Shown here one piece after another: positions 30,167 through 38,539 of a DNA stretch of 50,629 nt. The notes beneath the pieces were generated by a model. The model did no database searches. It saw nothing but the letters and a program-made list of their open reading frames with translations, and was not told where the DNA came from. Source of the stretch: JAVZCJ01 sp964532175 (GTDB lineage: Archaea > Thermoproteota > Nitrososphaeria_A > Caldarchaeales > JAVZCJ01); assembly GCA_964532175.1 (NCBI GenBank), contig CAZHGP010000005.1, forward strand, positions 1 through 50,629, read 5' to 3'. The position numbers were made by a program, and so were the translations under genes. Numbering within the stretch: position 1 is the stretch's first letter; every line of letters starts with the position of its first letter.

Positions 30167-32161
30167 ATAAAAGATTTTCGATTAGAAAAAATCGAAAAAT
30201 CTCAATTTTTAACAAATATTTTAGATGCTTTATCTTCACCTGTAAGATTAAAAATTGTTAAATCATTAAGAAATCAAAATTTAAGTTATACAGATTTAAT
30301 GAAAGCTATTGGTTTATCTAAAAGTCAAGATGCTGGAAAATTTTCTTATCATTTAAAAAAATTATTGAAAACAGGAATAATTACTATTGATAATGAAACA
30401 AAATTATATGCTATAACTCGCTTAGGAGATACTTTATTAAAATTTTTAGAAGAAATAGAAGAAATAGATACTACTCATTTATATGTAAGAAAGTCTCAAT
30501 TTGTAATAGAAGTTTATGATAAAAATAAAATTATAAATGCTTTAGTAAGAGAAGCTGGTGCTCCAGTTTCTTTAGCAAAACAAGTAGCCGATGTAATAGA
30601 TGAAAAAATTAAAAATTTAAAAATAGAATATCTTACAGCACCACTTATTAGAGAAATTGCAAATGCTGTATTAATAGATTTAGGGCATGAAAAATACCGT
30701 CATAAATTAACTAGAGTTGGTTTGCCATTATATGATATTTCAAAATTATTAAATTCAATATCAATAAATGAAATTCATAATATAATAAAAGATACTTCTG
30801 GAGCAGTTTTAAGAGAATATACTTTATTAGAAATTCTTCCAAGAAATGTTGCTGATGCACATTTAGCGGGAAAAATAAATATCGACAATTTAGATTTTTG
30901 GTTAGTAAAACCGTATAGAGCATTTTATTCTTCTAATTTATTAAATAATTTCATTAATGAAAATTTTTCGATCGAGAAATTCTTATTTTATATTAATAAA
31001 GAAACTGAAAAAATTGATTATGAACAATCTATAAATAATTTTTCATCTTTTCTATTAGATTTAAATAAAAATTCTGGAGAACAAAATTTTAAAAAGAATC
31101 TTTATAAAATATTTTATCTTTTATTATCTCAAAGAATAAAAGGAGCTCCTAGATTATTCATTTCTTTAACGGATCAAAATTTTTATGAAAAAATGGATTT
31201 TTTCAAAGAAATAATAGAAACAATTAAAAAAATAAAAAATGAAATTTCAGATAAAATAAATTTTATAGATAAATATAGATTTATGATACCATTCGAAGAA
31301 ATAAAAATAGAAGATGGAATAATAGAAAATATTAATTTAATAGATTTTCTTATTAGAAGGAATGAGAGAAAAGCACTTTATGGTGGAAGCGGTTTCACAA
31401 TATACTCTGGAGAACATGTTTATGGTTCTTTCACAATAAATATTCCAAGAATATTTTATGAAAGTAAAGGGAATGAAGAAAAATTCCATAGCGAAGTTGA
31501 AGAAGTTTTTAAAACATGCTATAAAGGATTTTTAAGTTTAGCTAAAGTATTGATTGATAAAGGTATAAATGAAAAAATTAATTTTTCTATATCCTTAGTA
31601 GGAGTTTATGAAACAATAAAAGCATTAACAAATGGAAATCCTGCTGAAAATAAAGATTCATTGAATTATCTTATTAAATTCTTCAGATGGATTGATACTT
31701 TTACACGTAAAAATTCTTCAAAAAATATAGAAATCCTTCTTTCGTCTACTTCTTCCATAAAACCAATGAAAAGATTTATTTTAAATGATATTCAACAATT
31801 TGGTATTAAAAAAGTTAGTCAAATTGCTTATAAAGGAGAAAATTTAACATATTCAAATTTTATTATACCTGCTGAAGAAGAAATTGATATAGAAAAAAGA
31901 TTAGAAATGGAAGCTATGCTTCATACTTATTTGAGAGGTGGACACTACACAAATATTCCAGTAGATGATATAGAAACAATACAAAAATTTTTTGAAAGGA
32001 AAAATTTATTTTCAAGTTTAGAAATAGTTAGTTTTGGCTACAATTTGTTTTTCTGTGAAAAATGTAAAACTTATAGCCTTTCTAAAAAATGTCCATTATG
32101 CAAATCTGAAAAATTATTAAAATATATTAAAGATGGATCGTATTTTCAATTACCAAACTAG
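30167..32161 (+). CDS. wHTH + ATP-cone + NrdD-like protein lacking the glycyl-radical site
   Basis: The frame is open from 30164; the first ATG (30299) would cut the HTH in half. A start at 30167 is ATA, 7 bp after GGAGGG (30154-30159); alternatively one missing A near 30162-30167 would join the frame to ATG 30141. The protein has an ArsR-like wHTH (SSPVRLKIVKSLRNQNLSYT), an ATP-cone (VRKSQFVIEVYDKNKIINAL), and a class III ribonucleotide reductase-like barrel (SGFTIYSGEHVYGSFTINIP). It ends with a zinc knuckle (FCEKCKTYSLSKKCPLCKSE) and stops before the expected RVxGY glycyl-radical loop. Only one cysteine lies outside the knuckle, so no thiyl cysteine pair is seen. It is probably a nucleotide-sensing regulator rather than a reductase. 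Confidence 0.65.
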   Translation: MKDFRLEKIEKSQFLTNILDALSSPVRLKIVKSLRNQNLSYTDLMKAIGLSKSQDAGKFSYHLKKLLKTGIITIDNETKLYAITRLGDTLLKFLEEIEEIDTTHLYVRKSQFVIEVYDKNKIINALVREAGAPVSLAKQVADVIDEKIKNLKIEYLTAPLIREIANAVLIDLGHEKYRHKLTRVGLPLYDISKLLNSISINEIHNIIKDTSGAVLREYTLLEILPRNVADAHLAGKINIDNLDFWLVKPYRAFYSSNLLNNFINENFSIEKFLFYINKETEKIDYEQSINNFSSFLLDLNKNSGEQNFKKNLYKIFYLLLSQRIKGAPRLFISLTDQNFYEKMDFFKEIIETIKKIKNEISDKINFIDKYRFMIPFEEIKIEDGIIENINLIDFLIRRNERKALYGGSGFTIYSGEHVYGSFTINIPRIFYESKGNEEKFHSEVEEVFKTCYKGFLSLAKVLIDKGINEKINFSISLVGVYETIKALTNGNPAENKDSLNYLIKFFRWIDTFTRKNSSKNIEILLSSTSSIKPMKRFILNDIQQFGIKKVSQIAYKGENLTYSNFIIPAEEEIDIEKRLEMEAMLHTYLRGGHYTNIPVDDIETIQKFFERKNLFSSLEIVSFGYNLFFCEKCKTYSLSKKCPLCKSEKLLKYIKDGSYFQLPN

Positions 32162-32257
32162 TTTTATTTAAAAATAATATTTAAATATTTCAAAATTGGG
32201 CAATAAATGAAAGTGATATCATTAAAGAGAAATTTTAATTAAAATAAATTACATTTT

Positions 32258-32638
32258 TCATTTTCTCGATTTTAGTAAAAGAATGGCTTTAGCTAAATCT
32301 CCATTAGTTTCTTGTAAAGCTTTCTTTGCTTCTTCCATAGAAACATTTGCTTGTTGAGCTACTAATATTATATCATCTTCTTTAATTTCTAAAACTACTT
32401 CTTCTTTCTCCTCTTCTAAAGGAAGCTCAATTTTTTCTTCAGAAATTTCTCCTCCAATTATTTGAAATACTTGCTCACCTTCTAATTTAATGGATGTAAT
32501 AGAAGGGGATTTTATAATTATTTTTTTATCATTAAAATTTATTATAACCTCATTAGCTGTGCCATAGTTTTTTAAATCTAATCCTTGAAGCATTTTCGAT
32601 TGTAATCTTCTTAATTCTCGCGGAGATAATTTCTTCAT
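32258..32638 (-). CDS. nac: nascent polypeptide-associated complex protein (NAC alpha)
   Basis: A 126-residue archaeal NAC. The N-terminus SPRELRRLQSKMLQGLDLKN is the ribosome-proximal segment, the NAC domain follows (KIIIKSPSITSIKLEGEQVF, QIIGGEI), and after an acidic linker the C-terminal UBA domain reads ILVAQQANVSMEEAKKALQE. It binds ribosomes near the exit tunnel as a homodimer and shields new chains. The gene is short, alone on its strand, and lies 58 bp downstream of the threonine synthase gene; it starts at ATG 32638. Confidence 0.93.
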   Translation of the reverse strand: MKKLSPRELRRLQSKMLQGLDLKNYGTANEVIINFNDKKIIIKSPSITSIKLEGEQVFQIIGGEISEEKIELPLEEEKEEVVLEIKEDDIILVAQQANVSMEEAKKALQETNGDLAKAILLLKSRK

Positions 32639-32696
32639 AAATATTTAACCTCTCTATATAAAAAAAGAATAGGTACTTGTACTTAACTCTTTATTT

Positions 32697-33857
32697 TTAA
32701 TGAATAACTTTTATTTTATTTTTATAATTTTCTATAATTATATCAGGATCTTTTAAACCACTTCCAGTTGCTATACAAACGATTCTCTCCTTTTTATCAA
32801 AAAATTTCTTTTTCGAAAGTTTTAATAAAGCAGCTATAGAAGCAGCAGAAGCAGGTTCAACAAAAATGCCTTCCTTACTTGCTAATAAATATTGTGCATT
32901 AATTATTTCTTTATCAGTAACGTCTAATATTTCTCCTTTAGATTCTTTTATAGCTTTAATTGCTTTAGGCCAGTTTACTGGCGCTCCTATTCTAATTGCA
33001 GTTGCAATTGTTTTAGGATTTTTAATTGGTTTTAAGCATTCTTCTTTATTTTTAAGCATTCTTACAATTGGATTTGCTCCTTTTGCTTGTACACCAATCA
33101 TTTTAGGTAATTCTTTAATAAATCCATATTCATAAAATTCTTTAAATCCTTTCCATATAGCTGAAATATTCCCAGCATTCCCAACTGGAACAATTACTTT
33201 ATCTGGCACATATCCTAATTGATCAAATATTTCATAAGCTATTGTTTTCTGCCCCTCTAATCTAAACGGATTAATTGAATTTAAAATATACATTTTAGAA
33301 CTTAAACTTAATGCTTTTTTTAAAGCATCATCAAAATTGCCTTTTATAGCAATTATTTCAGCTCCATAAACTAAAGCTTGAGCCAATTTTCCTAAAGCAA
33401 TTTTTCCATATGGTATAAAAACATATGCTTTAATTCCTGCTTTTGCAGCATAAGCAGCTAAAGATGCAGAAGTATTTCCTGTAGAAGCACAAACAACTTT
33501 ACTCATTCTTAATTCCAAAGCTTTTGTAACACCTACAGTCATACCTCTATCTTTAAAGCTTCCAGTAGGATTTGCCCCTTCATTTTTAACAAAAATATTT
33601 AAATTAAGTTCTTTAGAAATTCTTTGGCAAAAATATAAAGGCGTACCTCCCTCATTTAAACTTACAATCTTATTTTCTTCTATTATTGGTAAGAATTCTT
33701 TATATTTCCAAACATTAATTTTTCTCTTTTTAAAATTTTTAGAAATTTTTATATCTTCATATTTTACTTCAAGTAATCCTCCACAATCGCATTTATAAAT
33801 TACTTTCTTTGCATCATATTTTTTCTTACAATTAATACATTCAAGATAAAATTTCAT
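32697..33857 (-). CDS. thrC: threonine synthase
   Basis: A 386-residue PLP enzyme converting O-phosphohomoserine to threonine. An N-terminal zinc-ribbon-like segment has C7, C10, C23 and C25 (LECINCK, YKCDCGG), found in the archaeal thrC type. The PLP lysine is K102 in ANPTGSFKDRGMTVG, the phosphate-binding loop is VPVGNAGNIS, and SLNEGGTPL precedes it. The C-terminus IFVEPASAASIAALLKL and IVCIATGSGLKDP is typical. ATG 33857 lies in an AT-rich promoter, divergent from the MBF1/HflX operon. Confidence 0.93.
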   Translation of the reverse strand: MKFYLECINCKKKYDAKKVIYKCDCGGLLEVKYEDIKISKNFKKRKINVWKYKEFLPIIEENKIVSLNEGGTPLYFCQRISKELNLNIFVKNEGANPTGSFKDRGMTVGVTKALELRMSKVVCASTGNTSASLAAYAAKAGIKAYVFIPYGKIALGKLAQALVYGAEIIAIKGNFDDALKKALSLSSKMYILNSINPFRLEGQKTIAYEIFDQLGYVPDKVIVPVGNAGNISAIWKGFKEFYEYGFIKELPKMIGVQAKGANPIVRMLKNKEECLKPIKNPKTIATAIRIGAPVNWPKAIKAIKESKGEILDVTDKEIINAQYLLASKEGIFVEPASAASIAALLKLSKKKFFDKKERIVCIATGSGLKDPDIIIENYKNKIKVIH

Positions 33858-34026
33858 TATAATCCACTTTTTTATATTCTTAATCGATTTCTTCTATACA
33901 TCGATTATAAAATATTTTTAAAAAGCTTAATTAATTTTTCTAATTCCTAAGATATTAAAAATAAAGAAACTATTTTATTTTTTCAATTATTGAAAGTTTA
34001 AATATTGATAATTATAAAGAAAAATA

Positions 34027-34392
34027 GTGTTGGCAAATAAGGAAAAAAAGCGAAAAAATAAAAAAGAACATTTGCTATTAGGTGAAGATTTAGATCTTGT
34101 AGAAAATTATGGAGAAATAATTCGTAATGCAAGGATAAAAATGGGAATTTCTCAAGAAGAATTAGCAAAACAAATTTCAGAAAAACTTACAATAATAAAA
34201 AAAATTGAGCAAGGATCATTTAAACCACCAATTGAATTAGCTAGAAAACTTGAGAAATTTTTAAAAATAAAAATTATTGAAAAAGTAGAAACTTTCCATC
34301 CTTCTACTTTAAAGCCATATATTCAATCTCCACATCCAAGTACTGTTCCACTTGGATATTTAATTAAAAAAAATAGAGGAGGAAAAAAATAG
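34027..34392 (+). CDS. MBF1-like HTH protein without the N-terminal zinc ribbon
   Basis: A 121-residue protein starting at GTG 34027. The central XRE-type HTH (ENYGEIIRNARIKMGISQEE then LAKQISEKLTIIKKIEQGSF and LARKLEKFLKIK) is that of archaeal multiprotein bridging factor 1. Full aMBF1 begins with a CxxC zinc ribbon; here only a basic lysine-rich leader (KEKKRKNKKEHLLL) precedes, and nothing upstream encodes the missing part. The C-terminal tail FHPSTLKPYIQSPHPSTVPL is unusual. The stop overlaps the HflX start by one base, so the pair is translated together. Ribosome association, as shown for aMBF1, is plausible. Confidence 0.75.
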   Translation: MLANKEKKRKNKKEHLLLGEDLDLVENYGEIIRNARIKMGISQEELAKQISEKLTIIKKIEQGSFKPPIELARKLEKFLKIKIIEKVETFHPSTLKPYIQSPHPSTVPLGYLIKKNRGGKK

Positions 34393-35645
34393 TGAAAGTA
34401 GCAATAGTGCATAGAAGAGAGAAAGGGGAAGAATCAAATTTAGCCGAATTAAAAGAATTATGTAAAACAGCTGGTTATCAAGTAGTATATGAATTAACTC
34501 AAGTTAGGGAATCTCATCCAAAATATGATATTGGCCCTGGAAAAATTAAAATTCTAAAAGATGCTATAAAAAGATTTGGAATAGAAAAAGTAATTTTTGA
34601 AAATGATATTAAACCAGTTCAAGAATACAATTTAGCTAAAGTTCTTCAAGTTCCTATTATAAGTCGAATAAGACTTATACTTGAAATATTTTCCAAACAT
34701 GCCTCTTCAATTGAAGCTAAACTTCAAATAAAACTTGCAGAATTAATGTACGAATTACCAAGAGTAAAAGAAAAAGTTAGATTAGCTAAAAAAGGTGAAC
34801 AACCTGGTTTTCATGGATTAGGAATGTATGATGCTGAAGTTTATTATCTTCATATTAAAAGAAGAATAGCTATAATTAATAAAAAACTTGAGGTTATAAG
34901 AAAAAGGAGAATAAGATTAAGAGAAGGAAGAAAAATTAACGGAATACCACTTGTAACAATAACAGGCTATACTAATGCAGGGAAATCTACGCTTTTTAAA
35001 GCTTTAACTAAAAGTGAAGTAAAAATTAGCCCTTTACTTTTTACTACACTTTCACCTAAAACTAAAATGATTAAAATTGATGGTAAACCAGTATTTATTT
35101 CAGATACTATTGGTTTTATAAAAAATTTGCCAACATTATTAATTGAAGCTTTTCATTCAACATTAGAAGAAATATCTTACTCGGATTTAATAATTTTAAT
35201 AGTTGATATTTCAGAAAGTATAGAAGAAATATTGAATAAAATATATTGTTCACTTTCAATTTTAAGAGAAATAAATGTTTTTGAAACTCCAATATTGCTA
35301 GTATTAAATAAAATAGATAAAATTTCTATAGAAGAATTAAAGGAGAAAGAAGAAAAATTATCAAATTTAAATTTACCTTATGTAGCAATTTCAGCTCTTG
35401 AAAAAATAAATATTGAAGATTTAATTAATAAATTATCATTAATGCTTTCAAATAATTATGTAAAAATTCATGTAGTCTTAGAAAATTTAAAAGAAAATTT
35501 CTCAATTTTATCAAATATTCTTAAATATAGTAAAATAATATCATTTTCAAATAATGAAAAAGGTATAGAAGCAGAATTAGAAACATTGCCTTTTTTCGCA
35601 GAAAAACTTAGATCCATAGCAATATCATATAATATTATATCCTAA
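34392..35645 (+). CDS. hflX: HflX-family ribosome-associated GTPase
   Basis: A 417-residue GTPase. The N-terminal HflX domain runs to about 190 (KYDIGPGKIKILKDAIKRFG, VPIISRIRLILEIFSKHASS, RGEQPGFHG-like GQPGFHGLGMYDAE region), followed by the G domain: G1 GYTNAGKST, G3 DTIGFIKNLP, G4 LNKIDK, G5 SAL. It splits or rescues ribosomes in bacteria and has an equivalent 50S-binding activity in archaea. It starts at GTG 34392, preceded by AGAGGAGG (34377-34384). The C-terminal 70 residues form a small alpha/beta domain (IHVVLENLKENFSIL). It is coupled to the MBF1-like gene. Confidence 0.92.
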   Translation: MKVAIVHRREKGEESNLAELKELCKTAGYQVVYELTQVRESHPKYDIGPGKIKILKDAIKRFGIEKVIFENDIKPVQEYNLAKVLQVPIISRIRLILEIFSKHASSIEAKLQIKLAELMYELPRVKEKVRLAKKGEQPGFHGLGMYDAEVYYLHIKRRIAIINKKLEVIRKRRIRLREGRKINGIPLVTITGYTNAGKSTLFKALTKSEVKISPLLFTTLSPKTKMIKIDGKPVFISDTIGFIKNLPTLLIEAFHSTLEEISYSDLIILIVDISESIEEILNKIYCSLSILREINVFETPILLVLNKIDKISIEELKEKEEKLSNLNLPYVAISALEKINIEDLINKLSLMLSNNYVKIHVVLENLKENFSILSNILKYSKIISFSNNEKGIEAELETLPFFAEKLRSIAISYNIIS

Positions 35646-35726
35646 AATTTTTTAAATATTTTTTTAAATATGAAAAAGTAAATATTCTTCCTAATTTTAA
35701 CTTAATTATATAATAGGTGATGTTTT

Positions 35727-36248
35727 CTGCTTATTATTATAGATGAGCCTACTGCTATAAAAACTATAGAATTAGCAGCAGGTAAAGGAGCTGTTGAAAT
35801 TTTTAAATTGTTAATGAAAAAACCATGGTTAACAGATGAAGAAATAGCAAACATTCTTAAGATTGATATTAGAGAAGTTAGGAAGTTATTGCATAGATTG
35901 CATGAATTATCATTAATATCATATGATGTTGCTAGAGATGTTAAGCTTGGAAGAAGAGTATTTAAATGGAATGTACAAACAAGCCAAATGATTGGATTTA
36001 TTAAAGTTGCTCTTCAAAAAACTTTAGAGAGATTACGTTTAAAACTTGAATATGAACAATCTCATCAATTTTATTATTGCGGTACTCCTGGATGTAGAAA
36101 ATATACATTTGAAGAAAGTGTAAATAAATTATTTAAATGTCCAACTTGTGGAAAAATATTAGAATTATATGATAATAGTAAAATAATAGAAGCTATAAAA
36201 GAAAAAATTTCACAAATAGAGAAAGAATTAATTGAAGAACCAGGTTAA
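35727..36248 (+). CDS. tfe: transcription factor E alpha (TFE)
   Basis: A winged helix (MKKPWLTDEEIANILKIDIR and EVRKLLHRLHELSLIS) is followed by a zinc ribbon (YYCGTPGCRKYTFEES, then FKCPTCGK); TFE stimulates promoter opening with TBP and TFB. The first standard start in frame (TTG 35808) would delete the conserved helix IELAAGKGAVEIFKLL, so the real start is upstream. The frame is open back to 35721: candidates are CTG 35727 with GGTGAT 5 bp before it, or ATG 35720 in another frame, which would join if the T-run at 35723-35726 had one T fewer. The gene is followed 3 bp later by DUF2110, as in many Thermoproteota. Confidence 0.85.
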   Translation: MLIIIDEPTAIKTIELAAGKGAVEIFKLLMKKPWLTDEEIANILKIDIREVRKLLHRLHELSLISYDVARDVKLGRRVFKWNVQTSQMIGFIKVALQKTLERLRLKLEYEQSHQFYYCGTPGCRKYTFEESVNKLFKCPTCGKILELYDNSKIIEAIKEKISQIEKELIEEPG

Positions 36249-36251
36249 AAA

Positions 36252-36989
36252 ATGGAAATAGTATTATCGGAAAGAACAAATAGAAAAGATAAATATGAAG
36301 TTTTAAAAAATTTAATGGAAGAAATTAAAGAAAAATATTCAAAAACAGACGTTGAAATAAAAAATTTATTTTTTAATAAAAATGGATGGCTAATAATAGA
36401 TGTAAGTGAAGAGAAATTTTTTATAAATACAATAAATAAATTTACTATTTTCCCTCTTACAATTTTTAATAAGCAATTTTCAATAACTGGAAAAATAGAA
36501 GAAGTTGAAAATGATTATTTAAAAATAATTTTTCCAAATAATAAAGGAGAAACTTCTACATTAGATATTAAAATAAAAAATTTTATAAGAAAAATTGGTA
36601 TTTCTACTATGGATTTAGATAATTCTTTAAAAGGGTTACTTCATATAAAAAAATTATCACCTATTCATATTTATTTAGGAAGGGAGAAAAATATATCATA
36701 TTATCATGCAAATATAATTAATGAATGGTATAAGAAAGGGCTTAATGCAGTAAATGTGAACGATGTAACAATGAGAGAGTTAAAAAATATTATTTCTGAA
36801 AAAAATCTTGATAAAGTTATAATTAAAATTTATCCATTAACATTTTTATCGTATAGATTAGTTTTAAGGATAGGAGCAATACCAGAAGTAATAGAAAATG
36901 AGATAAAAAGAAGTTTTAAAGAAATAGGGATAGATATTGTTACATCGAGCTTTAATTGGAAAAAAGCAGCTTCGATTTTTTCTTATTAA
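36252..36989 (+). CDS. DUF2110 family protein, TFE-linked
   Basis: A 245-residue archaeal protein of the DUF2110 group. It follows TFE by 3 bp, as in many Thermoproteota and some Euryarchaeota. The N-terminal part (residues 1-90, KYEVLKNLMEEIKEKYSKTD; ITGKIEEVENDYLKIIFP) looks like an OB- or Sm-like barrel after a helix, and the C-terminal half (KGLNAVNVNDVTMRELKNII; YRLVLRIGAIPEVIENEIKR) is mixed alpha/beta. No catalytic motif is apparent. Its constant linkage to TFE implies a role in transcription or RNA handling, still unproven. It ends 70 bp before tRNA-Val. Confidence 0.75.
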   Translation: MEIVLSERTNRKDKYEVLKNLMEEIKEKYSKTDVEIKNLFFNKNGWLIIDVSEEKFFINTINKFTIFPLTIFNKQFSITGKIEEVENDYLKIIFPNNKGETSTLDIKIKNFIRKIGISTMDLDNSLKGLLHIKKLSPIHIYLGREKNISYYHANIINEWYKKGLNAVNVNDVTMRELKNIISEKNLDKVIIKIYPLTFLSYRLVLRIGAIPEVIENEIKRSFKEIGIDIVTSSFNWKKAASIFSY

Positions 36990-37025
36990 AAAACTGGAAT
37001 TAATAATAGATTTTTAAATTAAAAA

Positions 37026-37034
37026 TTTATATAC
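37026..37034 (+). promoter_or_regulatory. TATA box of tRNA-Val
   Basis: TTTATATAC preceded by an A-run (BRE-like) lies 26-34 bp upstream of the first base of the tRNA, the expected archaeal TATA-to-start distance. Confidence 0.6.
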
Positions 37035-37059
37035 TTTCTTTTAAAGCATAGAAAGGTAA

Positions 37060-37147
37060 GGGCCGGTCGTCTAGCCTGGTTGGGATAAAAATTCCCAAAA
37101 CCACCCTGACGCGGTGGGGGTCCCCGGTTCAAATCCGGGCCGGCCCA
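37060..37147 (+). tRNA. tRNA-Val(GAC) with a ~13-nt insert before the anticodon stem
   Basis: The acceptor stem GGGCCGG/CCGGCCC has discriminator A (37147). The D-stem is GTCT (37069-37072) with GGAT (37083-37086), the anticodon stem CCACC/GGTGG encloses CTGACGC (anticodon GAC), and the T-arm is CCCGG-TTCAAAT-CCGGG. Between the D-stem and anticodon stem are 14 nt (37087-37100, AAAAATTCCCAAAA) instead of one. Thirteen of these are best explained as a non-canonical intron near 25/26; TTCCC can pair with GGGAT just upstream. The anticodon loop itself has no intron. Confidence 0.87.
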
Positions 37148-37538
37148 TATTTTTTAATGAATTAGTGATTTTTTATAAAAAAAGAAAATTGAATTAAGCT
37201 AAAAATAAAAAAATCTAGAATACATAAGAAATAATAAGATTTTTCTATTAAATAAAGAAATATTTTTTTATTGAATAGACTAATTGGAAAAACCCTCTAG
37301 ATAACTTAACTAAGGCTTTAGTTAAATTGATCGATGAATGTGTTTGATATATAATCTTATTTCTTCTCTTATTCTTTGGAATTATAATTAATATTTTTGA
37401 GTTACTTTAGTTTTCTTTATAAAAAATAGGAATAGGTATTACTACTATTTTAAGGTTTTTTATTGTAAAAATTTTAATTTTTTAAAAAAATCTGCGTTAA
37501 TGTTAAATATTTGAAAAAGCATTATTTTATATAGATCT
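37148..37538 (+). promoter_or_regulatory. gene-free interval with an inverted repeat upstream of nrpR
   Basis: No ORF or RNA is recognised. The main feature is TTAACTAA (37306-37313) and TTAGTTAA (37318-37325), a perfect 8-bp inverted repeat around GGCT. It lies 214 bp upstream of the nrpR start; the sequence between is AT-rich with TATTTTATATAGATC close to the start codon, which probably holds the TATA box (37522-37530). The palindrome may be a regulator site or mark the end of the tRNA transcript. Confidence 0.35.
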
Positions 37539-38519
37539 ATGACTGAACCGTATGAGATTTCAAGAAAAGAAATTGAGATATTAAAAATATTAAGTGAATC
37601 AACAGAACCAATTGGTTCAACATTAATTCGACGAGAACTAGAGAAAAGAGGTTTTTTTCTTAGTGAAAGAACTATAAGATATCATCTTAGATCATTAGAA
37701 TTAAAAGGCTTGGTTTCAGGACATGAAAGAAGTGGAAGAACTATAACTAATAAAGGTTTAGAAGAACTAAGTAGAGCTTTAGTATCTCATAGACTTGGTT
37801 TTATTATTACTCGCTTTTTATCAATGGCTTATTCAGTTACATACGATCCAATTGTAGACTCTGGAATGGTAGTTGCTAATGTCTCAATTATAGATAAATC
37901 TTTCTATGATAAAACCATTGAAACAGTAAACTCTTTGCATAAAACTGGTTTATTATTAGCTCCATATATTAAAGTATTAGATGAAAATGAAGAATATCAA
38001 AACATAGTTGTTCCAGAAGGAAAGATTGCTCTTTTCACAGTTTGTGATTTGACTATAGATGGCGTGCTTATGCATGCTGGAATACCTTTATTCTTTAAAT
38101 ATGGTGGATTAGTTCAAATTGTAAATCATAAGCCAATACGTATTATTGAGTTAATATCATATGAGGGGACAACTATTCCTCCTCTTGAACTTTTTGTTCG
38201 AAGTAATCAAACTTCAATTGTTAAAGTGATGAAAACTGGTTCAGGCGTACTGCCTGCAGCTTTAAGAGAAATTGTTTCTGAAGCAAGAGAAAAAACACTT
38301 AGGATTCTTTCAACATTGAAAGATAGAGGATGGGGCGGTGTTTTAGCTCTAGGCGTTCCAAATGAAGCAATTCTTGGTGTTCCAGTAGCTATGGATAGAT
38401 TTGGTTTATGTATGATAGGTGGCCTTGCTCCAAGTGCAGCTCTTTTAGAAGAAGGTGTAAAAATTGAAACTTTTGCTCCTCATTGCCTAATCCCTCTTGA
38501 AGATATGAAAAGAATATAA
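37539..38519 (+). CDS. nrpR: NrpR-type nitrogen regulator
   Basis: A 326-residue regulator. Residues 1-75 form a winged helix (EIEILKILSESTEPIGSTLI; SERTIRYHLRSLELKGLVSG). The rest is one NrpR/DUF128 effector domain, with GMVVANVSIIDKSFYDKTIE, PEGKIALFTVCDLTIDGVLM and the C-terminal LGVPNEAILGVPVAMDRFGL. In methanogens NrpR represses nitrogen-assimilation genes and is released by 2-oxoglutarate; the M. jannaschii protein has two such domains, whereas this has one. It converges (20 bp between 3' ends) on the glutamate synthase operon, a strong contextual argument for the same role. ATG 37539. Confidence 0.88.
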   Translation: MTEPYEISRKEIEILKILSESTEPIGSTLIRRELEKRGFFLSERTIRYHLRSLELKGLVSGHERSGRTITNKGLEELSRALVSHRLGFIITRFLSMAYSVTYDPIVDSGMVVANVSIIDKSFYDKTIETVNSLHKTGLLLAPYIKVLDENEEYQNIVVPEGKIALFTVCDLTIDGVLMHAGIPLFFKYGGLVQIVNHKPIRIIELISYEGTTIPPLELFVRSNQTSIVKVMKTGSGVLPAALREIVSEAREKTLRILSTLKDRGWGGVLALGVPNEAILGVPVAMDRFGLCMIGGLAPSAALLEEGVKIETFAPHCLIPLEDMKRI

Positions 38520-38539
38520 TTATTGTATATTATGTATTT

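Noticed and set aside
30141..30170. A nine-codon leader peptide MVKIRRDKK before the NrdD-like gene
   Set aside because: It is more likely the true N-terminus of that gene in a shifted frame, or chance; nothing suggests attenuation.
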